A stretch of 8,370 nucleotides of DNA from NCBI GenBank assembly GCA_023410885.1, contig JAEYPI010000037.1, positions 1-8,370 on the forward strand, given 5' to 3'. The number at the start of each line of letters is the position of its first letter. Positions within the stretch are counted from its first letter, which is position 1. The DNA is from Bacillota bacterium. GTDB taxonomy: Bacteria; Bacillota; Clostridia; DSM-8532. A model generated the notes under the pieces. It had not been told where the DNA came from and searched no databases. It saw only the letters and a list, made by a program, of their open reading frames with translations. Positions 1-5,557 of the stretch are shown here, in pieces. The position numbers were made by a program, and so were the translations under genes.

Positions 1-380
1 GTATCCAGGCGGGTCAATTTGAGGAGATGGATGCTCTCATCGCAGAAAAACAACGTAGGATGGATGCCGTAGATAAGCTGGACGGGCAGTTCTTGGTCTA
101 TGCCAAAAGACTTAAGGGCCTTCTTTCTCTGACATCGTTTGAGAATCTTGATCAGTACAAGCTAACAGGTACATTAGAGCTTAAGCAACTAGTGGTAAAG
201 ATTCATCAGACCCTCTTGGAGATAAAAGCCCTCGATGAAGAAAATACAACCCTCGTGCAGGCCGAGTTAAAGGATACCAAGGAAAAAATTGATCATACCA
301 ACGCTTTCAAGCGGGTGACGGGGGCCTATTATCCGACACAGAACGAGATTCCGTCCTACTATTTTGACAAGAAGAAGTAA
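1..380 (+). CDS. flgN: FlgN/FliT-like flagellar export chaperone, C-terminal part (5' end outside window)
   Basis: This is probably a cytoplasmic chaperone that escorts hook-filament junction or cap proteins to the flagellar export apparatus. The reading frame is open from base 3 to the left edge, giving about 125 visible residues. The ATG at 27 is unlikely to be the start: the only purine-rich stretch (GAGGAG, 21-26) touches it with no spacing and itself encodes Glu-Glu in frame. The protein is almost entirely helical and charged. It has the FlgN-like pattern of an EALI-EKQ-type helix (visible as MDALIAEKQRRMDAVDKLD), a long amphipathic second helix with ALDEENTTLV, and a short C-terminal tail ending AYYPTQNEIPSYYFDKKK. 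That aromatic and Lys-rich tail is typical of Gram-positive FlgN proteins. The next gene belongs to a flagellar-operon family, which supports the role. The call rests on overall pattern rather than catalytic motifs; a FliT-like or other coiled-coil chaperone remains possible. Confidence 0.6.
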   Translation, partial: IQAGQFEEMDALIAEKQRRMDAVDKLDGQFLVYAKRLKGLLSLTSFENLDQYKLTGTLELKQLVVKIHQTLLEIKALDEENTTLVQAELKDTKEKIDHTNAFKRVTGAYYPTQNEIPSYYFDKKK

Positions 381-426
381 GCGATAAAGGATTAACGATT
401 AAAAACGGCAGCACGATGGAGGAATA

Positions 427-861
427 ATGGCTAATTGCGAATGTGTCAGATGTCGTCGGTTTTTTGAAAAGGTTGCGTTTGAGGAAGTTTGTCCCATCTG
501 CTTCCCAGTGGAAGAAAATGAGTTCGCAAAAATAAAGGAATACCTAACCCTTCATCCTGGTGCAAACTCCAGCGTGATTATGAATGAACTAAATGTTTCC
601 CTAAAGTCTATCAGGCGATATTTAAAAGAAGATCGTTTGGAAATTTTAGGTGATAATAAAGGGTTTATACGTTGCGAGCTATGTGGGAAGGCTCTTAATA
701 GTGGCCGGTTTTGTGAGTCCTGCTTTAAGGAGGGTCTGGCCATGAGGCGCAATGAAGCGGGTATTGGACTGAAAAGTTCTTTTCATAACCAGAGTGACCT
801 ACAAAAGTCTTCTCAGGGCAAGGGAATTCGATATAGTGAAAAACATGATAAAAAGGGGTAA
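427..861 (+). CDS. yvyF: YvyF/TIGR03826-family flagellar operon protein (zinc knuckles plus helix-turn-helix)
   Basis: This is a 144-residue protein of the family found next to flgM/flgN in Firmicute flagellar operons. Its biochemical role is not well settled; a regulatory nucleic-acid-binding role is inferred. The N-terminal zinc knuckle has Cys4, Cys6, Cys9, Cys22 and Cys25 (C-x2-C...C-x2-C). A central helix-turn-helix-like stretch spans residues 44-72 (HPGANSSVIMNELNVSLKSI followed by RRYLKEDRLEI). A second knuckle follows with Cys83, Cys86, Cys96 and Cys99. The last 35 or so residues are polar, low in hydrophobic residues and probably disordered. The ATG is preceded by GGAGGA (418-423), close but usable. 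The gene lies 46 bases after the chaperone gene, and its stop codon is inside a terminator stem, so it ends its transcription unit. The order chaperone then yvyF is the reverse of the Bacillus yvyF-flgM-flgN order. Confidence 0.72.
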   Translation: MANCECVRCRRFFEKVAFEEVCPICFPVEENEFAKIKEYLTLHPGANSSVIMNELNVSLKSIRRYLKEDRLEILGDNKGFIRCELCGKALNSGRFCESCFKEGLAMRRNEAGIGLKSSFHNQSDLQKSSQGKGIRYSEKHDKKG

Positions 862-894
862 GCTAAAAGCTACTCCTTATTTTTTGATTTTTTT
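853..894 (+). terminator. Rho-independent terminator after yvyF
   Basis: The arms 853-863 and 869-878 pair over ten base pairs with one G-U wobble (857/874) and one bulged A (861), closing a small TAAAA loop. A T-rich tract follows (880-894, interrupted once by GA). The TAA stop of yvyF (859-861) is embedded in the 5' arm. This separates the flagellar-type genes from the tsaC unit. Confidence 0.8.
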
Positions 895-935
895 CTGATA
901 ACATAACCTCACCACGAGAGCATTGAAACATTTCA

Positions 936-944
936 TGTTATAAT
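936..944 (+). promoter_or_regulatory. Extended -10 promoter for the tsaC operon
   Basis: TGTTATAAT at 936-944 is a perfect extended -10 element (TGn plus TATAAT). The only -35-like hexamer nearby, TTGAAA at 923-928, is just 10 bases upstream and so cannot pair with this -10. Transcription would begin near 951, about 39 bases before the tsaC start. The position directly after a terminator supports it as the start of a new unit. Confidence 0.7.
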
Positions 945-989
945 ATTTAACTGATGAGCTATAGATAAACTGACAAAGGTGGACATGGC

Positions 990-2024
990 ATGAAGACATT
1001 GATTATTACTGCCGAGGATGATAAGGGGCTTAAAGATGCTGCTCTGGCACTAAACCAAGGCCAGTTGGTAGCCTTCCCGACCGAGACTGTGTATGGTCTG
1101 GGAGCTGATGCCTTGAATGCTGACGCCGTAAAAAAGATATATGAAGCGAAAGGCCGGCCTTCCGATAATCCGTTAATTGTACACATCGCAAAGGCTTCTC
1201 AGCTTTATGATCTGGTCCGGGAAATACCATCCTCTGCTAAACCCTTGATGGATGCTTTCTGGCCCGGACCGTTGACCCTTGTTTTTAAAAAATCCCATAG
1301 AGTACCCCATGGCATTACGGGCGGCCTAGATACGGTGGCTGTACGGATGCCACGAAATCCCATAGCCTTGGACCTGATTGAACGATCAGGAGTGCCTGTT
1401 GCAGCTCCCAGCGCCAATCTTTCGGGGCGGCCCAGCCCAACCCGGGCACGGCATGTGGCTGAAGATCTCATGGGTCGTGTGGCTTATATCATTGATGGTG
1501 GTTCCTGTGCGGTAGGTGTTGAGTCCACAGTGCTGGATATAACTTCTGAAATCCCTGTTATCTTAAGACCGGGTGGCATTACTAGGGAGATGCTGGAAAA
1601 GGTAGTGGGGAAGGTGGAGTCAGATTCCGTTCTCGAGGTCAAGGGGGATGTTAAGCCACGCTCACCGGGTATGAAATATCGTCACTATTCTCCCAAGGCG
1701 GAAATGATTTTGATTAAAGGTGACACCGAAAAGGTAATAGATAGGATTAATGCGTTGACAACAGAGCACCAAAAGGAAGGTATTTGCGTGGGTGTTCTGA
1801 CTTGTCAGGAGAATGCATCCAGGTATAAAGCAGATATTATTGTACCGGCCGGTTCCGTGGAACACCCGGAGGAGGTTGCGGCAGGACTATATGACACACT
1901 CAGGAAATTTGATGAAACGAAGGTGGGTATAATTTACTCAGAAACCTTTTGTGAGCAAGGAATAGGGCAGGCTGTGATGAACCGCTTGAAGAAAGCAGCC
2001 TCAGGGAAAATAATAGAGGTATGA
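990..2024 (+). CDS. tsaC: L-threonylcarbamoyladenylate synthase, two-domain Sua5/YwlC type
   Basis: The enzyme makes threonylcarbamoyl-AMP from threonine, bicarbonate and ATP, the first step of t6A formation at position 37 of ANN-decoding tRNAs; TsaD/TsaB/TsaE then transfer the group. It acts in the cytoplasm. The YrdC-like catalytic domain covers residues 1 to about 215, with FPTETVYGLGADA (29-41), the K-x-R motif in KGRPSDNPL (54-62), APSANLSGRPSPT (139-151), GVESTVLD (176-183) and RPGGIT (193-198). The linker signature SPGMKYRHYSPKA (225-237) leads into the smaller Sua5 domain (about 238-344). At 344 residues it is the long Sua5 form rather than the short TsaC form of about 190 residues. 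The ATG at 990 has AAAGGTGG (975-982) seven bases upstream; the ATG at 985 meets a stop after two codons. The next gene starts 13 bases after the stop, so the two are cotranscribed. Confidence 0.95.
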   Translation: MKTLIITAEDDKGLKDAALALNQGQLVAFPTETVYGLGADALNADAVKKIYEAKGRPSDNPLIVHIAKASQLYDLVREIPSSAKPLMDAFWPGPLTLVFKKSHRVPHGITGGLDTVAVRMPRNPIALDLIERSGVPVAAPSANLSGRPSPTRARHVAEDLMGRVAYIIDGGSCAVGVESTVLDITSEIPVILRPGGITREMLEKVVGKVESDSVLEVKGDVKPRSPGMKYRHYSPKAEMILIKGDTEKVIDRINALTTEHQKEGICVGVLTCQENASRYKADIIVPAGSVEHPEEVAAGLYDTLRKFDETKVGIIYSETFCEQGIGQAVMNRLKKAASGKIIEV

Positions 2025-2036
2025 AAGGATTTTAAC

Positions 2037-2507
2037 ATGCAGAAAAAGATTATTTTCGTTTGTACTGGGAACACCTGTAGAAGTCCTATGGCCGAAGTGC
2101 TTTTTAGAAGCCTCATTGACGAAAGAGAGGACTTGAGGGATGAATTCTTGGTGTCATCGGCGGGGATCTATGCGTTTGAGGGGGATCCAGCCAGTGCAGA
2201 GGCTATTGAAGTCATGAAGGAAGAATTTAACATCAATCTGAAGCCTCACAGAGCAAAGGTACTTGATGATAAAGACATCCGAGAAGCCTATCTGATTCTT
2301 ACCATGACCCTTCATCATAAGGAAATGATTCTTGATCTTTACCCTGAGGCTGCAGATAAAGTGTATACGTTAAAGGCTTTTGCACAGGAGGACGGAAAAG
2401 ACGCTGACGTGTGTGATCCCTTTGGTCAGGATTTTGATACCTATAAAAATTGTGCCTTTGAAATAGAATCTCTTCTTTTGGATATGATGGATAAAGCGGA
2501 TTGGTAG
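2037..2507 (+). CDS. ywlE: Low-molecular-weight protein phosphatase, YwlE-type (probable protein arginine phosphatase)
   Basis: This is a cytoplasmic phosphatase of the low-molecular-weight tyrosine phosphatase fold. The P-loop CTGNTCRS (residues 9-16) gives the nucleophile Cys9 and Arg15, and DPF (127-129) supplies the general acid Asp127. The threonine at position 13 matches Thr11 of Bacillus subtilis YwlE, the residue known to favour phosphoarginine over phosphotyrosine, so removal of McsB-made arginine phosphate marks is the likely role. That substrate is inferred: no mcsA/mcsB/clpC gene lies in the window. Length (156) is normal for the family. The ribosome binding site AAAGGA overlaps the tsaC stop codon, indicating tight coupling to tsaC. 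The tsaC-ywlE-rpiB order is the common Firmicute arrangement. Confidence 0.92.
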   Translation: MQKKIIFVCTGNTCRSPMAEVLFRSLIDEREDLRDEFLVSSAGIYAFEGDPASAEAIEVMKEEFNINLKPHRAKVLDDKDIREAYLILTMTLHHKEMILDLYPEAADKVYTLKAFAQEDGKDADVCDPFGQDFDTYKNCAFEIESLLLDMMDKADW

Positions 2508-2518
2508 TCAATTCTTTT

Positions 2519-2547
2519 TTGACAATATGGGTTGATTACTATAAAAT
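2519..2547 (+). promoter_or_regulatory. Internal sigma-A-like promoter upstream of rpiB
   Basis: A perfect TTGACA -35 (2519-2524) is followed after 17 bases by TAAAAT (2542-2547), five of six matches to the -10 consensus. It lies in the 70-base gap between ywlE and rpiB, the largest gap between genes of this segment. Transcription would start near 2554, leaving a leader of about 24 bases containing the rpiB ribosome binding site. Confidence 0.68.
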
Positions 2548-2560
2548 CAATTTAGAAAAA

Positions 2561-2580
2561 GAGAGGGGGAAACCACGTTG
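2561..2580 (+). promoter_or_regulatory. Strong ribosome binding site that fixes a TTG start for rpiB
   Basis: GAGAGGGGG (2561-2569) lies eight bases before the TTG at 2578. The reading frame from this TTG gives the conserved RpiB N-terminus MIIALGSDHGG with no extra or missing residues. No in-frame ATG or GTG lies in a sensible place nearby, so TTG is the start. Confidence 0.82.
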
Positions 2581-3030
2581 ATAATTGCTTTAGGAAGTGA
2601 CCACGGTGGTTTTAAGCTCAAAGAGAGCATCAAGGCTTATTTGACAGAACAAGGTTTTGAGATCAAGGATTTTGGGACTTATAATGAAGATTCAGTAGAC
2701 TACCCCACATTTGCTATGCGAGCAGCGCTTGCAGTGAGCAAAGGTGAATGCGACAGAGGTATTCTGGTGTGTTCAACAGGTATCGGTATATCTATTGCTG
2801 CTAATAAGGTCCATGGCATAAGAGCGGCTCTGTGCGGAGATTTGTTATCCGCAAAATTGACCCGTGAACACAATGATACCAATGTACTGGCCTTAGGCAG
2901 TTTTGTAACGGGAGAAAAGCTGGCCCTTGCCATCGTTGATACATGGCTTGGTACACCATTTTCTAACGAGCAAAGGCACCAAAGGCGTATCGATGGTATT
3001 ACTGAGATAGAAAATCAATATTTAAAATAA
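2578..3030 (+). CDS. rpiB: Ribose-5-phosphate isomerase B (RpiB/LacAB family)
   Basis: This cytoplasmic enzyme interconverts ribulose 5-phosphate and ribose 5-phosphate in the non-oxidative pentose phosphate pathway, feeding PRPP synthesis. The 150-residue length is typical. Visible landmarks are GSDHGGFKLKE (6-16, with Asp8 and His9), the phosphate-binding and catalytic stretch CSTGIGISIAANK (65-77, with general base Cys65 and Thr67), IRAALCGD (81-88), and TREHNDTNVLALG (95-107, with the ring-opening acid His98 and Asn99). An Arg-rich C-terminal helix (HQRRIDGI) completes the phosphate site. The serine after Cys65 replaces the glycine seen in many relatives (CGTG). Translation starts at TTG. 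The next gene, upp, uses PRPP, so the link to nucleotide salvage is direct. LacA/LacB galactose-6-phosphate isomerase activity is unlikely because there is only one copy and no lac genes nearby. Confidence 0.95.
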   Translation: MIIALGSDHGGFKLKESIKAYLTEQGFEIKDFGTYNEDSVDYPTFAMRAALAVSKGECDRGILVCSTGIGISIAANKVHGIRAALCGDLLSAKLTREHNDTNVLALGSFVTGEKLALAIVDTWLGTPFSNEQRHQRRIDGITEIENQYLK

Positions 3031-3053
3031 ACAAAAGATTGGGAGGGCTTTAA

Positions 3054-3683
3054 ATGAGCGGCGTTTTTGTTTTTGATCATCCACTTATCCAACACAAGGT
3101 TTCGCTCCTTCGGGATAAGAACACGACCAGTAAGGAGTTTCGTGAACTTGTTTCCGAGATTTCCATGTTGATGGGCTACGAGGTTACAAGGGATATTCCA
3201 CTGAAAGAAGTCGAGATTGAGACCCCTGTTGGTCTTGCAAAAACCAAGATCATTTCAGGGAAAAAGCTGGCTTTTGTACCCATTTTGAGAGCGGGACTCG
3301 GTATGGTGGACGGACTTTTAACCCTGGTTCCCATGGCCAGAGTTGGGCATATTGGCCTTTATCGCGATCATGATACCCTGGAGCCTGTTGAGTATTATTG
3401 TAAGCTACCGGAAGATATTTCTGAGCGCGATGTAGTGGTACTTGATCCCATGCTGGCTACCGGCGGTTCTGCCTGCGATGCAGTGAAATTTATGAAAAAT
3501 TATGGTGCAAAGAGCATTAAGTTTGTCTGCCTGATAGCTTCAAAACAAGGTGTGGAGCGACTCAATCGTGAACATCCTGATGTCGGTATCTACTGTGCAG
3601 CCGTTGACGAGTGCTTAAACGACATTGGTTATATTGTACCGGGTCTTGGTGATGCCGGAGACAGATTATTTGGAACAAAGTAG
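3054..3683 (+). CDS. upp: Uracil phosphoribosyltransferase
   Basis: The enzyme converts uracil and PRPP to UMP and pyrophosphate, salvaging pyrimidine bases in the cytoplasm. It has 209 residues, the standard length. The N-terminus FDHPLIQHKVSLLRD (7-21) and FRELVSEISMLMGYE (29-43) are typical of the family. VPILRAGLGMVDG (75-87) is conserved, and LDPMLATGGSACDAV (130-144) is the PRPP-binding loop. The uracil-binding C-terminus GYIVPGLGDAGDRLFGTK (192-209) is intact. The ribosome binding site GGGAGG lies upstream of the ATG, 23 bases after the rpiB stop. The gene is probably cotranscribed with rpiB and the dCMP deaminase gene from the promoter before rpiB, with read-through from tsaC. No PyrR-type attenuator is seen upstream. 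Confidence 0.97.
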   Translation: MSGVFVFDHPLIQHKVSLLRDKNTTSKEFRELVSEISMLMGYEVTRDIPLKEVEIETPVGLAKTKIISGKKLAFVPILRAGLGMVDGLLTLVPMARVGHIGLYRDHDTLEPVEYYCKLPEDISERDVVVLDPMLATGGSACDAVKFMKNYGAKSIKFVCLIASKQGVERLNREHPDVGIYCAAVDECLNDIGYIVPGLGDAGDRLFGTK

Positions 3684-3719
3684 TCCGTCATTGAAAAAAA
3701 TTTCAGGGGGGTCAATATC

Positions 3720-4175
3720 ATGCGTCCTTCATGGGATGAATATTTCATGAGTATTGTGGAACTGGTTAAAACACGTTCCACTTGTCTGAGAAGACAGGTT
3801 GGGGCCTTGATTGTAAAAGATAAGCGCATTCTAGCCTCAGGTTATAATGGCGCACCGGTTGGCTGCAAGCATTGTTTGGATGTAGGCTGTATTCGTGAAA
3901 AGCTGAACGTTCCTTCAGGTCAGCGCCATGAAATTTGCAGAGCCACACATGCTGAACAAAACGCTATTGCTCAGGCGGCCTACTCGGGTACAAGTGTTAA
4001 AGACAGTGTCCTTTACGTGACCACTCAACCCTGCGTGCTTTGTGCAAAGCTGGCTATTAATGCAGGAATCACCAAAATTGTGTTCAAAGGGGATTACCCG
4101 GATGAGCTTGCCCTGGAGCTTTTACAGGAAGCGGGGGTTCGTGTAATGAAATATGAAGGCCCCCATTTCCCTTGA
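3720..4175 (+). CDS. comEB: dCMP deaminase, ComEB type
   Basis: This zinc-dependent cytoplasmic deaminase converts dCMP to dUMP, supplying thymidylate synthesis. The catalytic signature is HAE (77-79; zinc ligand His77, proton shuttle Glu79) with PCVLC (104-108; zinc ligands Cys105 and Cys108). The dCMP-type insertion between strand and catalytic helix is present and Cys/His-rich (Cys49, His51, Cys52, Cys57, His70, Cys73), which could hold a second, structural zinc as in phage dCMP deaminases; that is inferred. The N-terminus MRPSWDEYFM and GYNGAP (41-46) are characteristic. The length is 151 residues. The ATG has AGGGGGG upstream and follows upp by 36 bases. In Bacillus the orthologue is named ComEB because it lies in a competence operon; there is no competence gene here. 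Allosteric control by dCTP/dTTP is known for the family. Confidence 0.94.
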   Translation: MRPSWDEYFMSIVELVKTRSTCLRRQVGALIVKDKRILASGYNGAPVGCKHCLDVGCIREKLNVPSGQRHEICRATHAEQNAIAQAAYSGTSVKDSVLYVTTQPCVLCAKLAINAGITKIVFKGDYPDELALELLQEAGVRVMKYEGPHFP

Positions 4176-4206
4176 AGCTCTTTATTCATAGGGGCCAGCG
4201 AATATA

Positions 4207-4294
4207 GAAGTTACCACGCCAGCAGGGTAATTTTGCTATTTCTATAGACTGAACATCGCTTTTCAAACCAAGAGCGGTGTTCTATGAATATAGA
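4207..4294 (+). promoter_or_regulatory. Structured gap between comEB and tagO: two hairpins with re-pairing arms
   Basis: The 133-base gap 4176-4308 contains no gene. Hairpin one pairs 4207-4215 with 4226-4234 (nine pairs, two G-U; loop ACGCCAGCAG). Hairpin two pairs 4251-4263 with 4270-4282 (13 pairs, two G-U; loop CAAACC). The palindrome TCTATAGA (4241-4248) lies between them; its TCTATA can pair with TATAGA at 4203-4208 or at 4289-4294, the latter extending hairpin two. No U-tract follows hairpin two, so it is not a standard intrinsic terminator. The tagO ribosome binding site (AGAGGTG, 4297-4303) lies just beyond. A cis-acting leader, an RNA-processing site or a weak terminator are possible; which one is not shown. 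Confidence 0.45.
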
Positions 4295-4308
4295 TCAGAG
4301 GTGTAGAT

Positions 4309-5535
4309 ATGATCGTCATTGAGTTTCATCACTTGGTAGCCTTTGCTATGGCTTTAATTGTGGCTTTCTTCGCCACCCCTATAGCTAGAAGGCTTGCCTT
4401 TCAATCCGGTGCCATTAATGTGCCCCGAGATAGTCGGCGCGTCCACAAAAAACCTATGGCCTTAATGGGCGGACTTGCTATCATCGTAGGCTTTTCACTT
4501 GCAGTGTTTTATAGCTTTGCCACGAAGGACCTTTATGTTTTTATGTCTTTTGTGGTTAAGCCAAAAACCATAGGCCTGCTCATTGGCGTTTTCATTATTA
4601 TTGCGCTCGGCATTATCGATGACATCCATCCTTTAAAAGCCAGAATCAAGTTTCCAATTCAACTGGTGGCCGCTATTAGTGTGGTGGCTACCGGAACTCG
4701 TATTACAGCTATTTCAAAGCCCTTTCAGGCATCAGTTGCAATAAATTCCAATATGATGTATGTACTGGAAGATATCTTGGCCTTTGTTATCTCCGTCATT
4801 TGGATAGTGGGAATGACAAATGCTATTAACCTCATTGACGGATTGGACGGATTGGCCGCAGGGGTTTCAGGAATTGCTGCGCTTTCCCTGTATATTGTAG
4901 CGGTTATACGAGGCCAGGATGATATTGCCATTATTGCAGTTTCTTTAGTGGGCGCTGTTTTTGGTTTTCTTCCCTATAATTTTAATCCCGCCAAGATTTT
5001 TATGGGGGACACCGGTTCCACTTTTCTAGGCTTTGTTTTAGCCCTACTCTCAATTGAAGGGACGATGAAATCGGTAACAGCCCTTGCCCTTGCCATACCC
5101 ATTTTGGTGCTGGGGCTACCCATCTTCGATACAGTCTTTGCCATTTTAAGGCGGGTCTTAAACGGCAGACCTATTGGAGAAGCTGATCGGGGCCACCTTC
5201 ACCATCGTCTTCTGGATATGGGAATCAGCCACCGTATGTCGGTGGTTATACTCTATATTGTAAGTGCCGGATTGGGACTTCTGTCCATTGCTTTGGTTGA
5301 TAAAGGCCTGCTGCCGTCGTTGATTCTCCTTATCATTCTGGTGATGTTTGGCATAGGCGGTGCGCGCAATCTTCGGGATATAAGCGAACTGCCCGACGAG
5401 GAAAAGCGGATCAGGCATAGGGATGCCATAGAAACCTCGGACATTGAGGATGCTCAACTGGAGGCCGCTTCAGGGGATAAAAAAGGAGATAGCCCGGATG
5501 AGGCTGAGGAAGATACATCGGCTAACAAGATCTAA
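4309..5535 (+). CDS. tagO: Polyprenyl-phosphate GlcNAc-1-phosphate transferase (TagO/WecA, MraY family)
   Basis: This integral membrane enzyme transfers GlcNAc-1-phosphate from UDP-GlcNAc to undecaprenyl phosphate, the first lipid-linked step of teichoic-acid-like or other wall glycopolymers. The 408 residues have about ten to eleven hydrophobic segments up to residue 350. Active-site motifs face the cytoplasm: HKKPMALMGG (46-55), the Asp pair in GIIDDIHPLK (101-110, Asp104/105), NAINLIDGLDGLAAG (171-185), FMGDTGSTFLGF (231-242), FDT (273-275) and HLHHRL (296-301). The His-rich motif and the lack of MraY-specific sequences favour TagO/WecA over MraY. Residues 355-408 form a hydrophilic, strongly acidic tail beyond the last membrane segment, which is longer than expected for the core enzyme. 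AGAGGTG precedes the ATG by five bases. wecB follows after 22 bases. The exact polymer cannot be told from this window. Confidence 0.92.
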   Translation: MIVIEFHHLVAFAMALIVAFFATPIARRLAFQSGAINVPRDSRRVHKKPMALMGGLAIIVGFSLAVFYSFATKDLYVFMSFVVKPKTIGLLIGVFIIIALGIIDDIHPLKARIKFPIQLVAAISVVATGTRITAISKPFQASVAINSNMMYVLEDILAFVISVIWIVGMTNAINLIDGLDGLAAGVSGIAALSLYIVAVIRGQDDIAIIAVSLVGAVFGFLPYNFNPAKIFMGDTGSTFLGFVLALLSIEGTMKSVTALALAIPILVLGLPIFDTVFAILRRVLNGRPIGEADRGHLHHRLLDMGISHRMSVVILYIVSAGLGLLSIALVDKGLLPSLILLIILVMFGIGGARNLRDISELPDEEKRIRHRDAIETSDIEDAQLEAASGDKKGDSPDEAEEDTSANKI

Positions 5536-5557
5536 GAAATAATCTAGGAGATTATAC

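Noticed and set aside
27..29. ATG at 27 as the true start of the first gene
   Set aside because: GAGGAG directly abuts it with no spacing, and the frame is open to the left edge with residues (IQAGQFEE) that fit the FlgN helix pattern, so the start is upstream of the window.
923..944. TTGAAA (923-928) as the -35 partner of TATAAT (939-944)
   Set aside because: The spacer is only 10 bases, far from 16-18. The extended TGn motif explains the -10 better.
2507..2523. Inverted repeat GTCAA...TTGAC over the rpiB -35 region as an operator
   Set aside because: Only five pairs with an AT-rich 7-base loop; expected by chance and partly explained by the TTGACA hexamer itself.
3689..3702. TGAAA-AAAA-TTTCA repeat in the upp-comEB gap
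   Set aside because: Five weak A/T-rich pairs, no T-tract after it; too weak for a terminator or operator.
4158..4196. GGCCCC (4158-4163) pairing with GGGGCC (4191-4196) around the comEB stop codon as a terminator
   Set aside because: Only six base pairs around a 27-base loop and no following T-tract.
4260..4288. TTTTCA-N17-TATGAA as a tagO promoter
   Set aside because: Only four of six matches in each hexamer, and the implied transcript start near 4295 would leave almost no leader before the ribosome binding site at 4297.
4835..4858. Near-tandem GACGGATTG repeat in tagO
   Set aside because: It encodes the conserved DGLDGLA active-site motif, so the repetition comes from the protein sequence.
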